From NCBI GenBank assembly GCA_051277445.1, contig JBNMQC010000003.1:35097-99096 (forward strand): DNA of 64,000 bases, given 5' to 3'. The translations under genes were made by a program, and so were the position numbers. Each line of letters starts with the position of its first letter. The stretch's first letter is position 1. The notes below the pieces were generated by a model that saw only the letters and a list, made by a program, of their open reading frames with translations, had not been told where the DNA came from and did not search any database. The stretch is from Bermanella sp051277445. Lineage in GTDB: Bacteria > Pseudomonadota > Gammaproteobacteria > Pseudomonadales > Oceanobacteraceae. Shown piece by piece: positions 52,738-62,121 of this stretch.

Positions 52738-53496
52738 TTATACCGACGTATGACCACCATCCACGGGTAGAGCGATACCTGTGGTAAATCCAGAATTAGG
52801 CGAACATAAATACATAACGGCTTCGGCTATTTCTTCTACTTTACCGATGCGTCCTACTGGGTGCATACCTGCCACATATTCGGCTTTACGCGGATCGCTT
52901 TCAGCGGCACGGCGGAACATTTCAGTATCAATCACAGCAGGGCATACAGCGTTCACACGAATGCCTTTTTTACCGTACTCGACCGCTGCAGATTTAGTTA
53001 AACCAATCACGGCATGCTTACTTGCGCTGTAGATGGCCATTTTAGGGGCGGCACCTAAACCGGCAACCGATGCTGTGTTAACAATAGAGCCCCCTCCATT
53101 TTTTAACATAGCTGGAATCTGGTACTTCATGCAGCGCCATACGCCTTTTACGTTTACGTCCATGATTTTATCAAACACTGGTTCTTCGCCATCGGCCAGT
53201 TTACTTTGTTCGATTTCAATACCGGCGTTATTAAACGCAATATCAAGTTTGCCATAGGCTTCTATGGTGGCGTCCACTAAGGACATAACCTGTTGATCAT
53301 TGGTGACATCGCAAGGTACAAACATGGCGGTACCGCCTGCTTGTGTAATTTCATTCACAACCGCTTCACCATCTTGTTGATTGATGTCGGCAACCACGAC
53401 TTTTGCGCCACCTTGTGCAAATGCTATGGCAGTGGCTTTACCAATGCCTGCGCTGGCGCCGGTAACAATGGCCACTTTTTCTTTGAAATCTTGCAT
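52738..53496 (-). CDS. SDR-family NAD-dependent oxidoreductase
   Basis: A classical short-chain dehydrogenase/reductase (252 residues): TGASAGIG at 12-19, NNAG at 89-92, and catalytic S143, Y156 and K160 (YSASK). Asp37 at the end of strand 2 (VVADIN) favours NAD(H). It ends with PVDGGHTSV, as in many FabG-like enzymes. The substrate is unknown. The ATG at 53496 is chosen over 53502 because AGAGG (53504-53508) sits seven bases from it. Confidence 0.88.
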   Translation of the reverse strand: MQDFKEKVAIVTGASAGIGKATAIAFAQGGAKVVVADINQQDGEAVVNEITQAGGTAMFVPCDVTNDQQVMSLVDATIEAYGKLDIAFNNAGIEIEQSKLADGEEPVFDKIMDVNVKGVWRCMKYQIPAMLKNGGGSIVNTASVAGLGAAPKMAIYSASKHAVIGLTKSAAVEYGKKGIRVNAVCPAVIDTEMFRRAAESDPRKAEYVAGMHPVGRIGKVEEIAEAVMYLCSPNSGFTTGIALPVDGGHTSV

Positions 53497-53694
53497 GCTC
53501 ATTCCTCTGTAAATGCGGGTGTTAATGACATCAGATTATCCTTAAGCGACTTCTAGGTGAAATGGATTCTGTGCATATTGCTTTATGAATGAGACTTATA
53601 CTGTGCAGATGAGCAACAGTGCGTCCTAGTCTATGACATGGTATTCATGAAGCATAAGCGGATAATGGCCGAATATTTTTATGGGATGCTTAAG

Positions 53695-54588
53695 ATGTAT
53701 TACCTGTTTCCATTACTGGCCGTTCTAATATGGGCTGGTAATACCATTATTAACAAATTAACGGTGGGTGTGATTCATCCTGCGGAAATTGGTTTCTATC
53801 GCTGGGTGTTTGCGGCGATGATCTTAACGCCGTTTTTGCTTGGCCCAACCATTAAAGCTTGGCCTTCTATCCGGCCTTATTTGGGTAAAGTGTTTGTGCT
53901 TGGCTCGTTAGGGATGGCGGTATTTCAAAGTTTGGCCTATTTCGCGGCGGATAAGACCTCGGCCGTCAACATGGGGATTGTGTTGTCGCTGATGCCAATT
54001 ATGGCGTTGGTATTATCTATGGTGGCTTTGGGGCAAAAATTAACATATGGCGCACTGTTTGGATCGGTGCTGTCTTTTATGGGGGTACTCTGGGTTGTGA
54101 CGCAGGGGGATGTATGGGCAATCACGCATCAAGGTATTAACTTTGGGGATGCGTTAATGTTGATGGCTACATTTGCGTATGCGGTTTACAGTGCATTATT
54201 AAAGCGCTGGCAGATTCCATTTAGCGCCATGCAGTTATTGTATTTACAGGTGTTGGTTGCGATTGTTGTGCAGTTTCCGTTATTTCTTGTGAGTCCGAGT
54301 TATGGGTTAAATAGCGATAACTTACCCTTGGTTCTCTATGCTTGTTTGTTTGCGTCAATTGCCGCGCCACTCGCTTGGATGAGCGGTGTTAAGTATTTAG
54401 GCCCTAGTCGAAACTCGATCTTCTTTAACTTGATGCCAATCCTAACCGCCATTATTGCAATGCTGGCGTTGGGTGAGCATTTACATGTTTATCATTATGT
54501 GGGTGGTGGTATTACGTTAATCGGCGTGGTGTTATCTGAGCGCTGGAAAAAAGGATGGAGCCGTAATACCAGTAGCCAGCCTTCCTAG
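53695..54588 (+). CDS. DMT-superfamily (EamA) membrane transporter
   Basis: A 297-residue inner-membrane protein with ten predicted helices in two EamA repeats. The first is IWAGNTIINKL with IGFYRWVFA; the second starts near INFGDALMLMATFAYAVYSA. Drug/metabolite transporters of this type usually export amino acids or other small metabolites; the substrate is not readable. Upstream in-frame ATGs exist at 53638 and 53686. 53695 (MYYLFPLLAV) starts immediately before the first helix, as in homologues. Confidence 0.82.
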   Translation: MYYLFPLLAVLIWAGNTIINKLTVGVIHPAEIGFYRWVFAAMILTPFLLGPTIKAWPSIRPYLGKVFVLGSLGMAVFQSLAYFAADKTSAVNMGIVLSLMPIMALVLSMVALGQKLTYGALFGSVLSFMGVLWVVTQGDVWAITHQGINFGDALMLMATFAYAVYSALLKRWQIPFSAMQLLYLQVLVAIVVQFPLFLVSPSYGLNSDNLPLVLYACLFASIAAPLAWMSGVKYLGPSRNSIFFNLMPILTAIIAMLALGEHLHVYHYVGGGITLIGVVLSERWKKGWSRNTSSQPS

Positions 54589-54607
54589 TGAAAGCTGGCG
54601 GAGATGT

Positions 54608-55021
54608 CTAATAAGTGGTTTTTATATTGTGTGCTTGAATAAAATGATCCGAGCTGAACGCGCCAATTAATGCTCCGCTGGAAAAGGTCATCATGATGAT
54701 AAATACACCCGCTAATAGATAAGCATTTTGAATGTTAGATGCAAAGAAAAAGTGGGTCATTGCTGCTAATAAAAACATCACGATCGCGATTTTACCTGTC
54801 ATGAAAAAAAGCGGTATTTCAAATGCCCAAACTTCTTTGTGACTTTTAAATGACGCCAAACCAAAATACACATAAGCGGCAATGCACCCAAGTGTAATGA
54901 CAATAAGCGGCAAGCCAAACGATACAAAAGGGTGAGCGTTTATTAACTGGTAACCCATACGCGCGGTATATAAGCAAGCCGCAAACCAAAAGATCATCAT
55001 TGGTAAAATAATTAAGCCCAT
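54608..55021 (-). CDS. Small four-helix membrane protein, unknown
   Basis: A 137-residue hydrophobic protein with about four transmembrane helices (roughly 2-20, 31-53, 68-90, 97-119). It ends in a short polar tail. A good AAGGAT site is nine bases before the ATG, and codon use resembles neighbours, so it is probably real. I recognise no family. It is convergent with the DMT transporter gene. Confidence 0.6.
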   Translation of the reverse strand: MGLIILPMMIFWFAACLYTARMGYQLINAHPFVSFGLPLIVITLGCIAAYVYFGLASFKSHKEVWAFEIPLFFMTGKIAIVMFLLAAMTHFFFASNIQNAYLLAGVFIIMMTFSSGALIGAFSSDHFIQAHNIKTTY

Positions 55022-55120
55022 AGGTGTAATCCTTTACATCAGTAAAAGCGCTAATATACCACTGTGATATTCATCCGTCATCGCGTGAATATGGACTTGG
55101 AGTTGGCCTTATACTGATGC

Positions 55121-56722
55121 TTAGTTTGCTGATTCAACTGCTTGCTTTAATCGTTCTAAAGCATCTTTTGATTTCGCTTGAGTAAGTCTTTCAAAATACA
55201 AAGCATTAAATGCAGTTAGAAAAAAGTTCGGCATGGTATAGATGAGAGTTCGCTCAAACTGCGATATTCCCGCTTTCTCCTTCACTCGATAAGAGAGTTC
55301 TATCTCTACCCCATTATTTTGATTAATGGCTTGTGCTCGCCATAAAGAACCTGGCTCGCTTTCTAGTACTCGCCAAACCAAATGGTTCATTCCAATGGGT
55401 GTATTAATATCCTCCTCAAAACCCTCACCAGAGACTAACGGCCTATTGGAAGGTGCGTAGACTCGATTAGACTGAGGATGCCATGAAGGCCATCGCGCCA
55501 CTGTACTGGCATAATTGAGGGTTTCAATAGCTGGGCGCTTAATGTGGATGGTGTTAACGATCTCAGTGGTGACTGTGCTCAACCAGAGACTGGATGCGAA
55601 CCATACCATGATGGGTAAACGTATCATTTCCATCGGGATCGTACGCTTTTTATTTTCCAATAAATCATTGGCTATGACTAAGCCGCTGAGTATCAAAAAA
55701 GTCCCTAGAGCTAATTGATGCCAGTGAAGTGTGGGCGCTAAAAATACAAACATAGCGCTGACAATAAAGGTCAGCAGCATTGAAAATCCCACATACCAAT
55801 TGACAGGGGTTGTGGTTTTTGGGTCGTACTTTTCTCGTTTATCACAGCCGCTTTTTTGTAGCATGCCTGTATTCACATCCCTGCTTTGGCAATCATCTGG
55901 ACGCCAACCGGTTGGTTGAAACCATAGTTTAATTTTATTTCGCCATAACTGAGTGTGCGCGGTGTCTTTTGCTAAAAGTGCCCAGTGCTGAAGATTTGCT
56001 TTAATCGGGTTGAGAGTGGTTAAGGGCGCTGTGGTGCCGTAGTGACAGACCTCGCTGGATAGCTCGGGTTGCCACGTACCAAAAATACGATCCCAAATGA
56101 CCAGCGTGCCACCATAATTGCGATCAATATACATTGGGTTTTTTGCATGGTGCACGCGATGACTGGAAGGGGTTGATAAAAAACCTTCAACCAAAGGTAC
56201 TTTATCAACCGCCTGGGTATGGAGCCAAAATTGATAAAGCTTAAGAATAATAAATTGAATCAAGAACACTTCAGGCGGACACCCAAACAGCGCAAGCGGT
56301 AAATAAAAGACCCATGAAAATGCATACTGAAAAGCGCTTTGTCTTAAGGCTGTAGTTAAATTGTATTCTTCGCTTTGGTGATGCCCCACATGGGCTCCCC
56401 ATAAAAAGTTGATTTCATGAGCCAGTCGGTGAAACCAGTAATAGCAGAAGTCCACACCAAAGAAAAAGATGATCCAAGTTAGCGGATCACTACTTGAGAA
56501 ATCAAAAAGGCGATGCTGATCCCAAAGGTATATAAAAATAGCAAAGGTATAAGCTTTTAATAGGGCGTCAGAAATCAATAAGCATAACCCCATGGATAAA
56601 CTGGTCACGCTGTCATTGTAGCGATGTAGATTTCGACCGGTAAAGCGAAGAAAAACGTACTCCACGAGCATAAAGACTAAAAATAAAGGGATCGCCAGAC
56701 CATTGATGTTGTATTCACTCAT
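55121..56722 (-). CDS. Sterol-desaturase/fatty-acid-hydroxylase protein with START-like C-terminal domain
   Basis: A 533-residue membrane protein. The N-terminal half is a fatty-acid hydroxylase (sterol desaturase) domain with the diiron histidine boxes HRLAHE (near 98), HVGHH (near 111) and HRVHH (near 188). Three or four hydrophobic segments follow at about 305-390. The last 130 residues are soluble: STVARWPSWHPQSNRVY, EGFEEDI, then a terminal helix (QAKSKDALERLKQAVESA), the pattern of an SRPBCC/START-like ligand-binding fold. The three parts together suggest a lipid hydroxylase with its own lipid-binding module. Substrate unknown. AAGGCT lies before the ATG. Confidence 0.78.
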   Translation of the reverse strand: MSEYNINGLAIPLFLVFMLVEYVFLRFTGRNLHRYNDSVTSLSMGLCLLISDALLKAYTFAIFIYLWDQHRLFDFSSSDPLTWIIFFFGVDFCYYWFHRLAHEINFLWGAHVGHHQSEEYNLTTALRQSAFQYAFSWVFYLPLALFGCPPEVFLIQFIILKLYQFWLHTQAVDKVPLVEGFLSTPSSHRVHHAKNPMYIDRNYGGTLVIWDRIFGTWQPELSSEVCHYGTTAPLTTLNPIKANLQHWALLAKDTAHTQLWRNKIKLWFQPTGWRPDDCQSRDVNTGMLQKSGCDKREKYDPKTTTPVNWYVGFSMLLTFIVSAMFVFLAPTLHWHQLALGTFLILSGLVIANDLLENKKRTIPMEMIRLPIMVWFASSLWLSTVTTEIVNTIHIKRPAIETLNYASTVARWPSWHPQSNRVYAPSNRPLVSGEGFEEDINTPIGMNHLVWRVLESEPGSLWRAQAINQNNGVEIELSYRVKEKAGISQFERTLIYTMPNFFLTAFNALYFERLTQAKSKDALERLKQAVESAN

Positions 56723-56844
56723 GTTTTAGCCTTTATGTGTGATTTAACACAATCTTATTATTATTCCTCTAGTATTACGCGTATGACATGTAAACACATT
56801 GTTATTTAGCGACAGGCTTTGACTTGTGGTGACAGATTTAACTA

Positions 56845-57516
56845 TCAGCTTTGGTTTAAAACAGATAGAACCTGTTCTAAGCGTGACAGCGCAGATCGAT
56901 CCTCAAGGATCGCTTGCTGTATTTGTGAATCTAATTGAATAATTGAAAACACTTCAAAGCTGAAATCCTTGGCGGGTTTGTCCGCCCATTCAGGTGATTC
57001 TAAGCGTTCAGCCACACTGGGCTCACCTCCACTAAAGGCAATTAAACGATGAATGATTTTATCTTTAATGATTTCAGCTTGCTGTATTTCGTCTTCGTTT
57101 AAGACGGTATCAAGATACGGGCGACACAGAGCTACTTTAAAGGGAAGCGTTTGGCTTTCTTCAACCAGCTCCAAGCGGCGGTCAATATATACATTCACCA
57201 GTAGGCGGCCATCTTCTGTTTTACTGAGCAGCTCACATAATCCCGCGCTAAAAATAGGATAAGGCTTGTAAGTGTCTTGATTGCGAGTGAGTGCTTCTGC
57301 TTTGTTTTGTGCAGGTGAAGTCTCATGAATAACTTTTTTTGTATGACAAATGGCCAGCGGCATGCGTTCTTCAATGCATTGGCTGACCATTGCACGATAT
57401 CTAGGTTCAAATACATGCAGAGGAAACACCATGCCCGGAAAGACCACGCAGTTGGGAATGGGGAAAAGTGCAATTTTGTCTAAGTTTTTAGTGTCCATAT
57501 AGGGTTTACGTATCAT
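56845..57516 (-). CDS. LON substrate-binding domain protein
   Basis: A 223-residue protein made of the Lon N-terminal (LON/PUA-like) domain without ATPase or protease domain. IALFPIPNCVVFPGMVFPLH is the family opening, followed by FEPRYRAMV and the strand RLLVNV. Function of such free-standing LON proteins is unclear. The start overlaps the 3' end of the GAPDH gene. The GTG at 57519, ATG at 57516 and ATG at 57498 are all possible, and the overlap suggests translational coupling. Confidence 0.82.
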   Translation of the reverse strand: MIRKPYMDTKNLDKIALFPIPNCVVFPGMVFPLHVFEPRYRAMVSQCIEERMPLAICHTKKVIHETSPAQNKAEALTRNQDTYKPYPIFSAGLCELLSKTEDGRLLVNVYIDRRLELVEESQTLPFKVALCRPYLDTVLNEDEIQQAEIIKDKIIHRLIAFSGGEPSVAERLESPEWADKPAKDFSFEVFSIIQLDSQIQQAILEDRSALSRLEQVLSVLNQS

Positions 57517-58516
57517 CACCTAATTTAGATGCATAACAAGCCAAATCCACCAAGCGGTTGGCATACCCCCATTCATTATCGTACCAGGCCACAATTTTTA
57601 TAAAGTGATCGTTAAGCGCAATACAGGCATTAGCATCAAATATGGCACTGTGCGCATCATGGATAAAATCACTGCTGACCACTAAGTCTTCCGTATAGGC
57701 CAATATGCCTTTGAGCTCAGCTTGGCTGGCTCTTAGTATTTCTTGTTTGATCTCATCAATGTTGGCAGGTTTCTCTAAACGTACGGTTAAATCCACAACC
57801 GATACATCGGTGGTGGGAACGCGAAAAGCCATACCCGTGAGCTTTCCATCCAGTTCAGGAATGACTTTGCCAACCGCTTTAGCCGCGCCAGTGGCGCTTG
57901 GAATAATGTTATTACCCATGGAGCGAGCGCCACGCCAATCACTTTCGATGGAGCTATCAACGGTGCGCTGTGAAGCGGTGACGGCATGCACCGTGGTCAT
58001 TAGACCTTCTACGATCCCCCACTGATCATTCAATACCTTGGCAACAGGTGCTAGGCAGTTTGTGGTGCAACTGGCATTGGAGATAACGGTTTGTTCTGCT
58101 TTGTAAGATTCATGATTAACGCCCATGACATACATGGGGGCATCACTGGATGGAGCGCTGATAATGGTTTTTTTCGCCCCGGCTTGAATGTGACCACTGG
58201 CCAGTTGAAGTGTGGTGAACTTCCCTGTGCATTCCAGTACCACATCGCATTGGTGCTCTCCCCAATGACATGAAGGAGGATTCATCTCATGACTGATGTT
58301 GATGGTTTGATCATTAATCAGTAAAAAATTATCTTTGGCATGAATTTCTTGTCTTAATTGACCGTGGGTTGAGTCATAGCGAAGCAAATATGCCATGTAT
58401 TCACTACTCATTGAGTCATTAATAGCAACCACGTTAATATCATCTCTTTCTAAGCACGCACGAAGCGCTAAACGACCGATGCGGCCAAAACCATTAATGC
58501 CGATTCTTATTGTCAT
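57506..58516 (-). CDS. gap: Glyceraldehyde-3-phosphate dehydrogenase
   Basis: Type I glyceraldehyde-3-phosphate dehydrogenase (336 residues). The NAD-binding start is INGFGRIGR. Asp34 (AIND) favours NAD. The catalytic pair is C150 in SNASCTTNC and H177 in TTVHAVT. NEWGYANRLVDL near the C-terminus is standard. The segment after the active site reads ASQRTVDSSIESDWRGAR instead of the common ATQKTVDGPS, so it is a divergent paralogue type. Erythrose-4-phosphate dehydrogenase is less likely given the APSSDAPMYVMGVNH region. CGGAGT precedes the ATG. Confidence 0.9.
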   Translation of the reverse strand: MTIRIGINGFGRIGRLALRACLERDDINVVAINDSMSSEYMAYLLRYDSTHGQLRQEIHAKDNFLLINDQTINISHEMNPPSCHWGEHQCDVVLECTGKFTTLQLASGHIQAGAKKTIISAPSSDAPMYVMGVNHESYKAEQTVISNASCTTNCLAPVAKVLNDQWGIVEGLMTTVHAVTASQRTVDSSIESDWRGARSMGNNIIPSATGAAKAVGKVIPELDGKLTGMAFRVPTTDVSVVDLTVRLEKPANIDEIKQEILRASQAELKGILAYTEDLVVSSDFIHDAHSAIFDANACIALNDHFIKIVAWYDNEWGYANRLVDLACYASKLGDDT

Positions 58517-58862
58517 AATGTGACTCCGTTGGATGAATGTTATGAGTGTAGCAATGAATCAAGATTACAAACTTTATGCGTTTTATGGTGAATAGATACT
58601 AAAAAATATTTAAATTTTATTGCGACTTTATCATTAGAAAAGGAAGTCAATGAAAGTTATCTATGCATAAAAAAGGCCAATAAAAAAACTAAATGCTTTT
58701 TGGCTTATTATGTGTAAAGCCTTAAAAATAAGGGTTAAAACGGCTTGAGTTGTCTAAAAATAAACGCAAATACGCTTTATATATCCTTCTTCTTTTAAAT
58801 TGCATTGCTATACTCAAGTGACATAAATATAAAAATAATGAAAGTCATGCTGAGGAGGTCCC
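58517..58862. other. AT-rich intergenic region upstream of the cytochrome oxidase operon
   Basis: 346 bases between the divergent GAPDH and coxB genes, with no credible ORF. It is strongly AT-rich. A loose hairpin (GGCCAA near 58676 and TTGGC near 58699) is present with poly-A on the left. The cox promoter candidate and a near-perfect ribosome-binding site (GAGGAGG at 58853-58859) are at its right end. No recognised operator was found. Confidence 0.5.
58806..58814 (+). promoter_or_regulatory. Extended -10 promoter candidate for the cox operon
   Basis: TGCTATACT is an extended -10 element (TG, one base, TATACT, five of six consensus positions). The hexamer 17 bases upstream (CTTCTT) is poor, which extended -10 promoters tolerate. 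It would start transcription about 40 bases before the coxB ATG. Confidence 0.4.
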
Positions 58863-59984
58863 ATGAGACGAGTGGGAATTTCTGCTGTATCCGCTTTACT
58901 CTTACTATCCAATGCTCATTCTGCGTTTGCTGAATGGGGATTGAATATGACAGAGGGTGTTACCCAATTAAGTCAAAATGTCCACGGTTTACACATGACG
59001 ATATTTTATATCTGTGTGGCGATTGCTGTGGTCGTTTTTGGTGTCATGCTTTACAGCATTATTTATCATCGTAAAAGCCGTGGCGCGAAAGCAGCAAACT
59101 TTCATGAAAGCACCACGGTGGAAATTCTTTGGACGCTTATCCCATTAATCATCTTAGTAGTGATGGCCATTCCCGCTACGCAAACGCTTATTGATATGTA
59201 TGACGCAGAAGATGCTGAAATTGATATCCAAGTAACCGGTTATCAGTGGAAGTGGCGTTACACCTATCTTAATGAAGATGTGGATTTCTTCTCCATTCTT
59301 ACAACACCCCAAGAACAAATAGATAATAAAGAAGCAAAAGGTGAAAACTATTTGCTCGAAGTAGATAACCCATTAGTCGTTCCGGTGGATACAAAAATTC
59401 GATTCTTGCTAACCGCAAAAGACGTGATCCACTCTTGGTGGGTGCCAGATCTAGCTGTGAAAAAAGATACTATTCCGGGCTTTATCAACGAGTCTTGGAC
59501 CATTATCGATAAGCCTGGCATATACCGCGGCCAGTGTACTGAATTATGTGGCAAGGGCCATGGCTTCATGCCGATTGTGGTTAAAGCCGTTTCAAAAGAA
59601 GAGTACGCAACTTGGATTACGGAGCAAGCCATTGCACAAGCGGCCGCACGCGAAGTGAAAGAGATGAGCTTTGAAGAACTTATGGCGCAAGGTGAAAATG
59701 TTTATAAGAGTAACTGCGCTGCCTGTCACCAAGCAAATGGTAGTGGTATGCCGCCGGTGTTCCCTGCATTAGCGGGCAGTAAAATCGCACTTGGGGAAAT
59801 TGCTGATCATATCGATATTGTACTCAATGGTAAAAAAGGCACCGCCATGGGCGCCTACGCAGAACAGTTAAGCGTGAGTGATATTGCAGCGGTTGTTACT
59901 TATGAGCGTAATGCTTGGGGTAATGATAAGGGCGATATGGCAACACCTAAGCAAGTTAAGCAACAAAAAGAATCTGGTAAATAG
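58863..59984 (+). CDS. coxB: Cytochrome c oxidase subunit II with fused cytochrome c domain
   Basis: Subunit II of an aa3-type cytochrome c oxidase (373 residues), carrying the CuA electron-entry site. A signal peptide ends near residue 23 and two transmembrane helices lie at about 45-67 and 90-110. CuA ligands are in CTELCGKGHGFM (C225, C229, H233, M236) plus the earlier His in VIHSWWVPDL. A C-terminal cytochrome c domain follows with CAACH at 285-289 and a distal Met probably in KKGTAMGAYAE, so this is a caa3-like subunit. GAGGAGG gives strong translation. Confidence 0.96.
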   Translation: MRRVGISAVSALLLLSNAHSAFAEWGLNMTEGVTQLSQNVHGLHMTIFYICVAIAVVVFGVMLYSIIYHRKSRGAKAANFHESTTVEILWTLIPLIILVVMAIPATQTLIDMYDAEDAEIDIQVTGYQWKWRYTYLNEDVDFFSILTTPQEQIDNKEAKGENYLLEVDNPLVVPVDTKIRFLLTAKDVIHSWWVPDLAVKKDTIPGFINESWTIIDKPGIYRGQCTELCGKGHGFMPIVVKAVSKEEYATWITEQAIAQAAAREVKEMSFEELMAQGENVYKSNCAACHQANGSGMPPVFPALAGSKIALGEIADHIDIVLNGKKGTAMGAYAEQLSVSDIAAVVTYERNAWGNDKGDMATPKQVKQQKESGK

Positions 59985-59993
59985 GAGGCCATT

Positions 59994-61577
59994 ATGTCGC
60001 ACGCGATAGAATCAGCAGACCATCATCATGGCCCAGATAAAGGTTTTTTACGCTGGGTTTATACAACAAACCATAAAGATATTGGCACCATGTACCTGTT
60101 ACTGGCGCTGGGTTCTTTATTGATTGGTGGCACCATGGCATTTGTGATTCGAGCTGAATTATTTCAGCCGGGTTTGCAATTGGTGGACCCCAACTTCTTT
60201 AATCAAATGACCACTATGCACGGTTTAATTATGGTGTTTGGTGCCATTATGCCTGCGTTTGTTGGCCTAGCTAACTGGCTTGTGCCGATGATGATTGGTG
60301 CTCCAGACATGGCGCTACCGCGCATTAATAACTGGTCGTTTTGGTTGTTGCCATTTGCGTTTGGTATGTTGCTTTGTACTTTATTTATGGACGGTGGTGC
60401 ACCTAACTTCGGTTGGACCTTCTATGCACCGCTATCAACCAGTTATGCGCCTCCCAGTGTTACGTTCTTTATATTCAGTGTTCACATCATGGGCATCAGT
60501 TCCATTATGGGCGCAGTGAACGTCATCGTTACCATCTTTAATATGCGTGCCCCAGGTATGACCTTTATGAAGATGCCATTATTCGTTTGGACATGGTTGA
60601 TTACGGCATTTTTATTAATTGCCGTCATGCCTGTGTTAGCGGGTGTGGTGACGATGATGTTGATGGATATCCATTTTGGTACGTCATTCTTTGATGCGGC
60701 CGGTGGTGGTGACCCTGTTTTGTTTCAGCATGTATTTTGGTTCTTTGGACACCCAGAAGTGTACATCATGATCTTGCCCGCGTTCGGCATTGTCTCGCAC
60801 ATTATCTCCACTTTTAGTCGTAAGCCTTTATTTGGTTACACCTCTATGGTGTGGGCGACGGCCTCGATTGCGGTATTAAGTTTTATTGTGTGGGCGCACC
60901 ATATGTTTACTGTGGGTTTGCCGTTAGTGGGTGAGTTATTCTTTATGTACAGCACCATGCTCATCGCTGTGCCAACCGGGGTGAAAGTATTTAACTGGGT
61001 AACGACTATGTTTCGTGGCTCCATGACGTTTGAAACCCCCATGTTATTTGCCATCGCATTTGTGGTGCTGTTTACCATTGGTGGCTTAAGTGGATTGATG
61101 CTGGCTATTGCCCCTGCGGATTTTCAATATCACGATACGTATTTTGTAGTGGCACACTTTCATTATGTGTTAGTACCTGGTGCGCTGTTTAGTATTCTGG
61201 CAGGAGTGTACTACTGGCTGCCTAAGTGGTGTGGACGTATGTACAGCGAAACGCTAGGCAAATGGCACTTCTGGTTAAGTTTTATTGGTGTCAATATCAC
61301 CTTCTTCCCAATGCACTTTATTGGTTTAGCCGGCATGCCTCGTCGTATTCCCGATTACGCATTACAGTTTGCAGACTTTAATGCCATTGTTTCAGTTGGT
61401 GCATTCATATTTGGTTTGAGTCAGTTGATATTTGTATACAACCTGTGGCGTACCACCATAGGTGGAAAGGGTGAAAAAGCCACCGATAAGGTATGGGACG
61501 AGCCAACGGGTTTAGAATGGGAAATCCCGAGTCCTGCGCCTTATCATACCTTCCAAGAACCACCCGTGGTGAAGTGA
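59994..61577 (+). CDS. coxA: Cytochrome c oxidase subunit I
   Basis: Catalytic subunit of cytochrome c oxidase (527 residues, twelve helices) holding heme a and the heme a3-CuB centre. GHPEVYI contains the CuB His, the proton-channel Glu and the cross-linked Tyr. The CuB His pair is in VWAHHMF, and the heme ligands are in MHGLIMVF and VVAHFHYVL. It starts nine bases after coxB behind AGGAGG and is followed by ctaG after 13 bases. Confidence 0.97.
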   Translation: MSHAIESADHHHGPDKGFLRWVYTTNHKDIGTMYLLLALGSLLIGGTMAFVIRAELFQPGLQLVDPNFFNQMTTMHGLIMVFGAIMPAFVGLANWLVPMMIGAPDMALPRINNWSFWLLPFAFGMLLCTLFMDGGAPNFGWTFYAPLSTSYAPPSVTFFIFSVHIMGISSIMGAVNVIVTIFNMRAPGMTFMKMPLFVWTWLITAFLLIAVMPVLAGVVTMMLMDIHFGTSFFDAAGGGDPVLFQHVFWFFGHPEVYIMILPAFGIVSHIISTFSRKPLFGYTSMVWATASIAVLSFIVWAHHMFTVGLPLVGELFFMYSTMLIAVPTGVKVFNWVTTMFRGSMTFETPMLFAIAFVVLFTIGGLSGLMLAIAPADFQYHDTYFVVAHFHYVLVPGALFSILAGVYYWLPKWCGRMYSETLGKWHFWLSFIGVNITFFPMHFIGLAGMPRRIPDYALQFADFNAIVSVGAFIFGLSQLIFVYNLWRTTIGGKGEKATDKVWDEPTGLEWEIPSPAPYHTFQEPPVVK

Positions 61578-61590
61578 TAGGAGTGAAATC

Positions 61591-62121
61591 ATGAAAAAAA
61601 TGTCGCCATGGAAATTATCATTAGTACCGATCTTCATGTTTGGTTTTGGTTTTGCCATGGTGCCCCTGTATGACATTTTTTGTGAAGTGACAGGCTTAAA
61701 CGGGAAAAACTATGAAGTTTTTTCAGGTGATATTAATTCATTAATTAATGAAGATGGTATTCAGACCGCTAACCTGCAAATGCTGGCCGATGCCGATAGT
61801 CGAGATTTATGGCAGTTCCAACCAGAAAATAAACATTTGGAATTACAGGCAGGGCGGCTGATAACCACCTATTATGAATTAACCAACCCTTATGATTATC
61901 CAGTGACTATTCAGGCGGTGCCCAGTGTGGCGCCAGGAGAATGGGCAGAGTATTTGGTTAAGATAGAGTGTTTCTGTTTTACCCAACAAGTGGTGCCAGC
62001 GAAGTCAACCATGAAGTTACCTCTACAGGTAACTTTAAGTGCTAAAGCGCCAAAAGAAGTGAATCACTTATCACTCTCGTATCGACTTTATCAAAGTGAA
62101 ACCCTGGGAGGTACATTTTGA
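61591..62121 (+). CDS. ctaG: Cytochrome c oxidase assembly protein CtaG (Cox11)
   Basis: Copper chaperone that delivers CuB to subunit I (176 residues). One N-terminal membrane anchor (about 8-27) ends in the family YDIFCEVTGLNG. The copper-binding CFC is C127-F128-C129 in KIECFCFTQQ. The family's PVYF-like C-terminal region is not obvious, the protein ending YRLYQSETLGGTF. The stop overlaps the coxC start. Confidence 0.93.
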   Translation: MKKMSPWKLSLVPIFMFGFGFAMVPLYDIFCEVTGLNGKNYEVFSGDINSLINEDGIQTANLQMLADADSRDLWQFQPENKHLELQAGRLITTYYELTNPYDYPVTIQAVPSVAPGEWAEYLVKIECFCFTQQVVPAKSTMKLPLQVTLSAKAPKEVNHLSLSYRLYQSETLGGTF

